This document shows positions 1 through 10,200 of a stretch of 64,000 bases of DNA, one piece after another; within the stretch, counting starts at the first letter, position 1, and each line of letters starts with the position of its first letter. Below the pieces are notes generated by a model. That model searched no databases, was not told where the DNA came from, and worked only from the letters and a program-made list of their open reading frames with translations. Origin of the DNA: Rhynchonema sp. JSB1_4 (Eukaryota; Nematoda; Chromadorea; Monhysterida; Xyalidae); NCBI GenBank assembly GCA_030248065.1, contig JASAMV010001590.1, positions 1 to 64,000 on the forward strand, given 5' to 3'. Position numbers and translations under genes: made by a program.

Positions 1-2275
1 CCCACAACAAGGCATCGACAGCTCAACGTTTTTCACTTCTTCCCAAATGGGCGCACCACCAGCGCACACTTCAGGGCATGATGGGATTGCGTGTGGTCCT
101 GAGTTCAGGTGGTTATGATGCACAACAGTTTGGCACCGAGATGTACAGTATATGTACAGTATGTAGACACGATCTTTTCTTGTTTTCCTTTTTTACACAC
201 AAAACCGACACACTGAAACTGGTACAATGCAGTACCGTGCAGTGGCTGATCCAGCTTTTGGCCAAGGGAGGGAAAGTAAAAATCCTGCGATTGAGAGATA
301 CTTTTCCTTCTTCCTTCCGAAACGGTGCCCCCCCTTCAGGGGCCAAATAGACCGAAGGGGGCCATGGCCCCTGTGCCCCCCTGGATCGGCCCTTGGTACC
401 GTGTCGGTTAGGAATGTTGGCTGTACCGCTTTGATCCAATTGGTGAAACAAATATTCAATGCACATCAAAGCTGATTGTTGACCATCCAAAATCAGCGCA
501 CACCTTCAACCTCCTTGTGCTTGCAGACAATTCGCGTGATCGGACCAAATACGTTCTCATCACAGGACATGTCGTGCAGCGCCACCTCCTGACACGAGTA
601 GAATGCGCAGAAGGCGCGTACGTTGCCCAGGTCGCGATTGTTGTCGGGTTGAGACGGGAACCACAAATCGCTGCTCACCGGACTGCCGTCCTCGAGCCAG
701 ATGAAGAAACCATTTCGACGCGCTTCTACTCGTTTCTACAACGAAGATGCGTCCATCAAGTGTCCCCTGTCTTTGGTACCCAATAACCAAAGGCTAATAG
801 TGTTCCCAAGCATAAACTAGGATATACATACGTATACATATACATATGCCACATAAACAAAGTGTAGGTAGGCACACTGTTCGTATCCATATGCACGTGA
901 TACCCGCCCTAACCTCACGATCAGGGATGTCCTTGGCAATTTTGATGTACGCATCGTGCAGATGTTCGGGTACGTGGGCGCCGGTCCAGATGTACTGCCT
1001 CTGGCTTCCAGTCGTACTACACGACCAATTCTGCAAGGATTGCCGCAGCTGTGCATGCATGCCATGCGAATGCGCCAGGTTGCATATTCACTGAGCGAAT
1101 AGCGCACTTTTACTTCATTGACGAAATCTGTTGCGGGAATTAAACGTCACCGCTGTTATTTTGAAACACGATGACATTATTTGTAGTCGATGACTCGTAG
1201 CAGCTGTCTGATAAGATTGTCAACACTGACCATATTGGTGCCGATGAAGTCTCGAAAGTCTTGTTTGTTGCGCACCGACACGAGCACACCGCTGCTTTTG
1301 AACAACGTGAATTTGAAGTCCTGTTCGCATTTGGCTTTAGCCGTCGGCCAATCATCGGAATGGGATGCCGCGATGCCCTGATGAGAGAAATGGATTGAAT
1401 CACTGAATGTGTCTAGGTTAGTTTCGACGTCGATGAGCAACAAAGTTCGTGCTTCATAAAGATGCCCAAAATAATTTCCACTTTAACCTGATAACACGCT
1501 CGCTCCTTTCTGTCGTAAAACGCCCTGTAATTCTTGTCACCCTTGTACTTTTCTTGCAATCGATGGCAGTCGGCTTCCAGCTCTTGCTCACTTGGGCGGT
1601 GCTCGATCTCGGTTGGCGTTGGACCTATACATTTGCAAAATAAAATTGTTTTTATTTGAAAATTATTTCCATTGACGGATAGGATATTATGAAGCAAGAA
1701 AAATAATCGGAGCACGTTTGATTTTGGGTTGAGGTTTTAGGTCGAGAATAAGTCTTCGGTCCCAGACAAGGACTTCTGACATAAACTTGCACAAATCGAC
1801 CTCAGAATTGAAGTCTGCGTTTCAAAAGACCATTGTCTACCGATTTTCACCTCAACCGAACACTTGCTGAGTTTATGGGTCGGGCAGGGACGGAAGCCAG
1901 CCAGCGCAACAGCGGCGGCAAAGCAGCCACAGGAAAAGCCGCAGCCAGACCGCCCCCCGGAACCCAGGCGGGGAGCCGAGCATACGTTTGGTGTGGCGGT
2001 TCAGAGTTCACAGTCAGCCCGCTTTCCTGACTCAGACAAGGACCTAGCCAAAATGCTTTGCACCATTCGATTTCCCGGCTCCGGCAACCCCGTAAGACGC
2101 AAATCAGTTTGGCCGCCAGACGTTATTGTCTGTGATGACTGCACTGTTCTGTCAAAAAATTGGCCATAACTTCTCGCCACCGACCTGCCACGTTTGCATG
2201 CGTGCACCAACCGAGCAGCACCACAACGACGACGAAAGCGACACGTTGTTTGGATGATGATGGCGATGATGTCAT
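1..2275 (-). CDS. C-type lectin / CCP protein, copy C (3' part beyond the left edge)
   Basis: Six exons in transcription order: 2275-2185, 1624-1488, 1377-1231, 1030-914, 735-504 and 99 to the edge. Phases close at every junction (1,0,0,0,1). Exon 1 encodes a signal peptide: Ser-rich start, a Val/Leu core and the end WCTHANVA. Exons 2-5 (about residues 48-240) form the C-type lectin domain: paired Cys, IWTGAHVP, WLEDGSPVSSDLW, then QPDN and LHDMSC near the end. QPD is the known galactose-type calcium/sugar motif; the usual WND is replaced by LHD. Exon 6 starts a CCP-like module (CPEVC, then a PCCG segment). The donor of exon 1 (GTCGGT) is weaker than those of its sisters (GTGAGT). The missing end decides whether the product is secreted or membrane bound. 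The likely role, surface or secreted carbohydrate recognition, is inferred from the family. It is the most divergent of the three copies. Confidence 0.85.
240..395. mobile_element. hAT-type MITE, 156 bp, with 8-bp target duplication
   Basis: Ends are CAGTGGCTGATCCAG and, read inward from the right, CAAGGGCCGATCCAG. These are typical hAT-style termini (CAGnGGCnGATCCAG). The 8 bases GTACCGTG occur directly on both sides (232-239 and 396-403), a perfect target-site duplication. The interior is G/C-run rich, and there is no coding capacity. It sits in the intron between exons 5 and 6 of lectin copy C. Confidence 0.9.
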
Positions 2276-2931
2276 TTTGATTTCGTTCTTTATGTCGATA
2301 GTCGTTTATAAAAAGAAGTTCCGTGAAAAAACTGAAAATTGAGCTAAACTGTGCGCCAACCGCATGGGTTAAGGTACCTAACTGTAATGCCACGACCACA
2401 ATGCGGTAACGCGTGGCTCAAAATGAAAAAAGGAACAGAAAGAAATGTTAACGCTGATAGAAACAGCCAATTAAGGTTATTGGGCCACGACGCTTTTCCT
2501 GTTACTCATGGAACAGCAAGCAACCGTGCTGGCCTTGACTTGCCTTGCTGCTCTTTTCACGCTGGACTTTTATTCAATCAACCTTTCGATTTCTTGGCAA
2601 TTGCGTCACGTATGCTTGTGAAATTATCAAAGCAGGAAAGCATTTATCCACGAACCAAACAGTTGGAGGCCACATCAGAATGCAATAAGATCCCCATTAA
2701 ATTGCGCAGAAAAATACTAGTACATTACCGTCAAAGACAGCGTACGCGCGTCAAAGAAAAGAAAGAAATGAGGGAAGATCAAAGGCAAAATCCAAACAAA
2801 GCTACCTAAGTACAGGGTATGTATACCATAAAATATGTATCACACAGTTGAAATTAATCGAAGCAACAATCTTCAAGTGTCATGTAAATAGCAGATACTG
2901 TTCTCTATCTAAATAATCTGGTTCGACACAA
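2276..2931. other. Spacer between lectin copies B and C
   Basis: This holds the promoter side of copy C and the 3' side of copy B. An AATAAA on the minus strand (2568-2573) lies about 360 bases past the stop of copy B and may be its polyadenylation signal. A 152-codon plus-strand open frame (2351-2809) has no recognisable domain or splice signals, and I regard it as chance. No core promoter element is clear. Confidence 0.4.
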
Positions 2932-5900
2932 TCAAGCTTTGCCGCAACAATGTGGCAATCCGCAGCAAGGCATCAACAGTTGAACGTTTTTCAGTTCTTC
3001 CCAAATGGGCACGCCAGCGGTGCACACTTCGGGGCACGACGGATTCCGGTCTAAATTCAGGATCTGTCTTGCTTATCAAGACATTGAGCTCAATTTTTGA
3101 TCGTTCACTGCAACTTCGTGCATGAACAACAACTAAGCAGTAATTTCAAACTTATGACGAATTCGAACCTGAGCAATCCTTGAGCATTGTGTTACCATCG
3201 CCGAACGACAATTTTCCAACGTCGCAGCGCACCACTTGTGTCGTGTCACCGTCTGAAGAACAAAGTAATGTGTATGACAAACAATTCACTTTGCATCATC
3301 TTGAGTGTAGAAAAAGTATAACGACAAGATAGTAAATAAATAGTAAAACATCAAGATTCACCCGGTGTTGTCATCCCATTCTTGCAGTGAGCCTCCATGG
3401 CAGCCGTGTCCTCGATCGGATTCTCACCTCCTGGCCACACGACATTTGCTGGGAAATCAGCCGGTTTGGCGCATCCTTCAATAGCTTTGAGATACAATAC
3501 ACGATTGAGATTCTCTGTTCTCGGTCGGTCAATGTTCTGCTTTTCACATTGTCAAACGCGTTGAATCGCAACACAAACGAACGAACCTTCGCAACGAACG
3601 GCGAACCAGTCGCGAACCCACGTCCACTCCCCGTCCACGCAACGAAGCGGTTGGCTCGTGAACCATTCGCCACCTGAGAATAAAGAGCACATTGAATATC
3701 ACTCATGTTGGATTGTATACCTACAGTAAGTGCCAATATGTGAAGGTCATATTATTTGAGTGGTACGCACCATATTCGATGGCGGATCCCTCCTCACAGA
3801 CTGCGTTCGCGATCATGTTGTGCGCCAATTCGGCTTGCTCCGTGTCCCATTCCAGATTGAACGACAGATGCGTTTTGGATGTCTTGCAAGCTGTAAAGTT
3901 GTTGCAATTTACACAGGTAATGCAAAGCACTGCATGCCGATTTGTGGATCCCCACAACTCAACTACAGTCATCCCAGCTTCTGCGTTTCAGTCACTTTGC
4001 TCTGCATTGTCGAAAAAAGGGCAAAACGAGGTAGCTATGTTGGCAAAACGCATACAATATAGAACCTTGCCTGCAAAACAGTCCTTCAGGTCGGCTCCTT
4101 CGACCCCATCCACACTCAGCTTACGGTACGCGTACGATACCATCTGGGATGTGCTTTCACCTGAAAAACAGTCTATTGGGTACGACAATTGTAATCGGCT
4201 CGCCATCTACCCACCGGCCACATCAAGGACCTGGCCCAGTCAGAGCTGATGTTTCACAAGTGAGCCTTGGAGGATGACCTTTGCCGTCCACCGTTTTGCC
4301 GTCCAGGCAGGGCACCGCCAGCTGTTGGTTGTGAAGAAGGAACTCCTTGGGCTTGTGGTCAGCCGGCCAGTCAACACCGTCTGGTATCGGTGACGGGATG
4401 TTGCACGCAGCACCTGCAATGTGTGCATTTTGCATGGCCATCAAGAGATCCTTACACGTTCTCGTCACCTGAACCGTTTCACAGCGCTAAACGCTAGTTT
4501 TTCTAGATGGTCTGACTTGCGCTTAACCAACTCTTTGCGGTGTGAGAAAGCCATGAACCAAAGTTCTGCAAAGGTTTCCCAGAATCCGACTCACCCTGAA
4601 TCTCCTTGTACTTGCAGATGACTCGTGCGTGTGTGTGTTGCTCGCACGGATAATCGTGCATCCCATTCTCAGCGCAATGATAGAGTCCGCACAATTCGTG
4701 CACTTGTCCTGCGTCTTGGTGGTTCTCTGGTTGATTTCCTGCCCACAGGTCGCTGTTGACCGGACTGCCGCCCTCGAGCCAAATGAAGTAGCCACTTCGA
4801 CGGGCATTTTTTCGTTCCTGTGTCACTTTTCCTTCCAGCAACCCCACAATATGTAGGAAAATCCATTCCCTAGTTCGGAAACAGGTGTCCCGAAGACAAT
4901 TAGGCCGACAAACAAGAACACCAATCAGATTTGCAAATGCTATGTACGTTTGTATAATGTACTGTTGTGGTTCAGCCGTATTACCTCTTTATTTTCGATT
5001 TTCTTCAAGTTTACGTACTCGTTCTTTCGTTCTTCAGGGACGTAGGCGCCGGTCCAGATCTGATCATCACACTTCCATTTCTGCAATGTGTCCTCATGCA
5101 GACATAATGTGCACATGTTTAGTCAACAGTCACGACTCTCAATGGCGTGCAATATTGCGCATGATTTGCGGTTGAGCACACGTCAGACTGCCACGAATGT
5201 TGCAATATGTTGCGCAATAATGCGTCAACTATATTTCTATCTGACTGACCAGGTCGTTTTCAATGAGATCGAGAAAAGCTTGTTTGCTGCGAGGCGACAC
5301 AAGCACACCGCTGTTGTTGAAGAACGTAAACTTGAACTCTTCTTCGCATTTGGCTTGTGCCGCCGGCCAGTAGACCTCGGAGACGATGCCCTGGTGAAGG
5401 AATATTAGCCAGCGATCGCGTACGGACCCCGAAAGTTTAGGCCCATAGGAACTTCTATTCAACTTAGGCTCGGGCTCTTCCATGTACATACATACATTGG
5501 CTGCTAATTTTCTAGTTTAGTGGATTTTTCAATCATTGTTGAAACACCGGTCTTTTCGATCGGTTTGATTGAAATTAAGACAAACGGTTGATCAATAACG
5601 ATACGATTTAGCCTTGTGTGCACGCATTGCGTTAGATCTGTGGATGCAGTTTCGGCCCATAATGCCAGACTGCAATGGCGCCCTGGGCCTTGTCAATGAC
5701 AAAAGCGCCAGTGGTTACCACCATAAACCGAAAATGCTCCAGCTCAACTTTGTAGGTTGAGTGAAACATAAGCGGTCACCACAGACCTCTTTTGATAGCA
5801 AAGTGCACTGGGTGCTGTCTTGTGGACGTGCTGTGGACGTGCTTTGCACAAAAGATGATAGATCGAAACGGTTGATCAACATTCCCCCCTCCCCTCCCCT

Positions 5901-6421
5901 CCCCAACCTGGTAGCAGGCACGCTCATTTTGCTCGTAAAACACGGTGTAGGCCTCGTTGTCCTGGTGCATTTCTTGCAGTCGAAGGCAGTCCGCTTGCAG
6001 TTCTTGTTCCATTGGTTGGTAGGCCTCGCCAGCGATTGGCGCCCGACCTGTTTTGGTTCATGAACAGTTTCGTTGGTTAAATCCGGTCATGGAAGGTGTG
6101 TCTGACCAATGGAACATGTGCTTCCAGCCAGACTACCGTATCCCACCCTTCCCTTTGTGACTGACGTGGATCACACGGTCCTGCATCATTTGTATGAAGA
6201 GAGAGAAAAATATAAAAATTTAAAATACTCACATGCTTAGCCAACGGGTATGCGAATATTTATAAAACTCGAGAAGCAATTTTGGAGGAAATAAGCGGGT
6301 GGTTATTGGTCTATAAAACACACAAATCAGCTCACTCACCGGCAACGTTGGCAAGAGTGTGCACGCCGAGCAGCAACACGGCTCCGAATGCCACAAGATG
6401 GTTGAATGATGATACTGCCAT
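2932..6421 (-). CDS. C-type lectin / multi-CCP protein, copy B, probably secreted
   Basis: Twelve exons: 6421-6340, 6047-5908, 5390-5250, 5080-4985, 4817-4595, 4413-4279, 4160-4071, 3890-3771, 3673-3587, 3475-3362, 3252-3169, 3050-2932 (stop). They total 1,431 bases, exactly 477 codons with stop. Residues 1-27 are a signal peptide (GAVLLLGVHTLANVA end). Residues about 46-226 are the C-type lectin domain with WTGAYVP, WLEGGSPVNSDLW, NQPEN and MHDYPC. Three CCP (sushi) modules follow at about 228-300, 302-370 and 372-436, each split over two exons; CCP1 has lost its third Cys. The last exon adds a 39-residue Cys-rich end (CPEVC, PCCGLPHCCGKA) in place of a membrane helix. The intron after exon 7 begins GC (AG|GCAAGG), the known minor GC-AG class. 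Exon lengths 223 and 90 equal those of copy A. The product is probably an extracellular lectin; its ligand is unknown. Confidence 0.88.
5884..5907 (-). repeat. G-run tract at a 5' splice site of copy B
   Basis: On the transcribed-sense (minus) strand, the intron after exon 2 opens GTTGGGG, followed by further G runs separated by single A residues. At least four runs of four or more G with one-base loops fit the G-quadruplex pattern. The tract directly abuts the donor at 5907, so folding in pre-mRNA could affect donor use. That effect is inference. Confidence 0.6.
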
Positions 6422-7237
6422 CCAGTTTCGCGATTGTCGATGATCGTTGTTCGAAGAAATTTCAGTAAAGGAATGATTGATTTTGAAAAATACTTTCCGT
6501 CCCTGAAAAAAATGAATGACTTAACGCCAGCAGCCCAACCAGGTCTTGCTCGTGTGGCTTATCGCGGTCGTGGTGGCACATACACGCAAGCCACGATACT
6601 CTCACAACGGAAAAAGAGACGGCCAGCGTTCGATGAAGAATTCCTCCACCGACTTCAGTACACTGATAAAGTGGAGGAAATTGGTTCTTCAGCCGTACAT
6701 GTTCCGTATGAAAATAATCGCAAACGGATACAGTTGTTACTTGCTGCTGTGCACCGCCGTTGATTAGTCAGGCAAACACAGCGCCATCAACGAAAATGAT
6801 CGTTTCTCCACCTGTTCCTTCAGTTCCGCGGAACGAGGATAAACGCACCCTTTCGGTCTTCGATATTTTGGCTGATGTGTCCGGTCAACATAACGCACAT
6901 AACTCATGGATCCAATCACATTTTATCGTTAGTGTATATTCGATCAGTGAACTATTGTAGTTTACAGGGATTTGTTTGACAATACTACATCCGGATCAGA
7001 ATCATTGCACACAAAAAAACATTGCAAATAAGGTCGAGTGTGACGGCTGGCATGATAGTTCAAGTATTTCTGGTAAAAAAAGCTGTGAAAAATAAGGGGC
7101 AATCAAAAGAAGACTTTCAGTTCTGCTTTGGTGGTATCGTTATTCAAATTGGGGTAATTTTCTTCATGAATTTGGTGAAGTCATCGTTCGGTGTAAGCAC
7201 TGTCAATCATCGATCTGGGTCGTTTGCTGAACATAAA
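6422..7237. other. Spacer between lectin copies A and B
   Basis: 816 bases separate the stop of copy A from the ATG of copy B. Plus-strand open frames here (about 6434-6763 and 7022-7282) show no domains, and the latter runs antisense into the last exon of copy A. No repeat or RNA gene is apparent. It should contain the promoter of copy B, but I see no clear core element. Confidence 0.4.
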
Positions 7238-10200
7238 TTACATAAGAACGGGGAGCGCATGTACATTCCAAAACCCGACTGACCCTGATTTTTGTCGTTG
7301 TATGTTGTCTTCCTCCCTTTCCACCTCTTCCTGTTTGTCGCGCTTGATGGTGGCGTGCATGTCGAAGCACAGCCCGAGCACAACAATCACGCACACAACT
7401 CCACCTGACGACGCAGGGAATGTAAAGTTTCAACGGTGTTGTGTTTGTATTTGCCTGCCACAACTGGATGCAAAACCGACTGATACACGGATTAGTCATG
7501 GGAGCACTAATGCCTACATGGTGGCGAAATAAACGTGCTCACTGTCCTGCCAAAGCTGCTCGCAGCTACTGACCAGTGACGGTGATCACAATCAGAACGA
7601 TCAGCAGCCAGTTGGTCCCATGTTCGAGCTGGCGTGATTCGAAGCCTGCAGGCAGCAAGAGAGCATTACAGCGGGATACAGGCTAGATTACATATGTACT
7701 GTCATTTACAGAACGGCTGCCCGCGCGATCTGCGCCGGGATGTATTGACTTGAAGGGTGACCATCTCTAACTGTGAGCCAACCAGACGTGTCAGAAAGCC
7801 CTGTCCGATCAGAGTTCGTTTACCAACCGGCCCTTTCCACACATTCCACCTTCGTCCATGTCCATTCACCGCCGCCGCCACTTTTCTGGCAGGTCAGTTT
7901 CTGCGCGACATCAAATGAATCTTTCAACTGGTAACCGTGCTCGCAAGTAACGATCAATTCGCGAATCGGCTCCGTGATGCTGCTGGTATTCGCCTGGGGC
8001 ACGGTGACGTTCGCGTGTGGCACAGTTGGATGGGGCTCGCATGCTGACAATATGAATACGTGTTCATTTAATTATATCGTTTAAAGCATAAAGCCTTGTT
8101 TCGAAATTTTGTTTTTCAACAGCGTAAGGGTTTTTTTAAGAATCTAACAAACGTACATCCGAAACAGGTCTTCAGCAGAGATCCTTCGACTCCATTCACG
8201 CTCAGTTTGCGGTTCGCGCACGACATCTTCTGGGACGTACGCTCATCTGAAACGTCCGCGGTCGATATTCTGGCCCGGATCATTATGCACCGCCTCACCA
8301 CGCCAGCAATGTCAGGTTTCAATGTAATGGGCTACTGATGCTAGGATTAGATTATATGCATGCGAATGAGTGTCGAACCTTGGCCTTTCACCGTTTTGCC
8401 GTCCAGGCAGGGCACCGTCAACTCTTGGTTGTGGAGAAGTAAGTCCTTGGGTTTGTGGTCAGCTGGCCAGTCAACACCGTATGGAATCGGTGGGATGTTG
8501 CACGCAGCACCTGCAATCAATCTGTGATCGATTTTACATCGTGGCTCTTTGTGCTTGACGCTTGCGCTTCATCGTGTCAACTTTAATTCGATCCGATCCG
8601 ATCCTTCAACATTGATTCCGTCAAAGAATTGCATTCCCGCCGTTAAACGATGCTTGCGCCGTGTGTGTTCAAGTAATTGTTGAATGCCTCTGTTTTTCAA
8701 CATGTTTTCACAGACAGCCGACGATGCAAGCGAATTTTGTAGCGTTATGTTAGTTATGGGTATGCGTTTCTTGAGTGAGTGCTGCACAAAAAGATGCCAG
8801 CTGACAGGAACAGTGGTAGTCGGCGATCAACGCACCCTTAATTTCCTTGTACTTGCAGATGACTCGTGCGTGTGTGTGTTGCTCGCACGGATAATCGTGC
8901 ATCCCATTGCGAGCGCAATCGTAGAGTCCGCACAATTCGTACACTTGCCCTGCGTCTTGGTAGTTCTGTGGTTGATCGCTTGCCCACAAGTCACTGTTGA
9001 CCGGACTGCCGTCCTCGAGCCAGATGAAGAAGCCATTTCGACGGGCATTTTTTCGTTCCTAGGAAAAAAATGATATTTTTACCAACCACCTTTGATGCAA
9101 GGAAATCCTCCATATACATACATAGGTAGCATATACTGTACCTTACATGTACATAAGCGGTAACCGTCATTGGTTGGGACCTGTAATATGCCGGGTTAAA
9201 ATCGTGTGGGGGGATTGTATCTAGACGTGAAGTTACCCAGTCTGGACCCAAATCAAGTGTCGGAACAAATGAAGAAAGTAAAGACCAAAGGAATAAGACA
9301 ACTATCCGACTTTATGAATAATAGTTGAACCGCACCTGAGCATTTTCGATTCTCTTCAGTGCGATGTACTCGTTCCTTTTGTGGGCAGGGACGTGGGCAC
9401 CAGTCCAGATCAGTTCTTCAGCACACTGCCATTTCTGCAAAATGTGTCCGCCTACTCAACACCAATGGCGCGCGCAATATTGCACGTACGTTCAACCAGG
9501 GCTGACCATAGCCAGACACTATTGCGCGCTGATGCGCACGTTTTAAAAGAAAAACCTGCCGAACGATGAAAAGTGCATTATTGTGCGTTACAACATGCGT
9601 AATAATGTCCCAAAACTGTCATATTGCGCGTGCACTGAAGCATAGCGTGGCTGTTAGCTGATTAAAGTTCTGAGAAAACCAGCAGCTTATTACGCAATTC
9701 TGCGTCATTTTTGAAACGTCCCAATCGGTGAACAGTGCTATGCTTAAAGGGGAAATTGCACATTCCTTTTCGCCCTTCAAACTTTACAAGGGCTGAGATA
9801 ACAGTTTGGACATCACAAAAGTCAAATCACTTGTTGCCAATTCTCAGACGTGCAACCACAAGATGCAAACAAAGAGAAACCGCCGGGAAGAAAATTCGCC
9901 GCGGACCGGCCGAATTTCTACCTGCGCATTCAGGGTTGCAAATGGTCTCAACGCGATCTGCCAATGTTTGCGTCAGAACAAAATGTTCCATGGTGCACCA
10001 GCCAACTTGCCACATCTCGCAAAAGAAATTTCGAAAATTTTCGTCATTCTCTTTCAATGCGTGCGGCATCGCCCGTGCAACCAGCGTGGCGAGCGGGCTG
10101 AAACATTTTGTTTTGACGCAAACATTAGCAGATCGCGTCGAGACCATTTGAAACCCTGAAAGTGCAGGTAGAAATTTGGCCGGTCCGCGGCAAATTTTCT

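Noticed and set aside
2351..2809. 152-codon plus-strand frame between lectin copies B and C
   Set aside because: No domain, no splice context, basic random composition; overlaps the copy B 3' flank.
3371..3736. 121-codon minus-strand frame
   Set aside because: It crosses intron sequence in the wrong frame; the real exons 3673-3587 and 3475-3362 use another frame.
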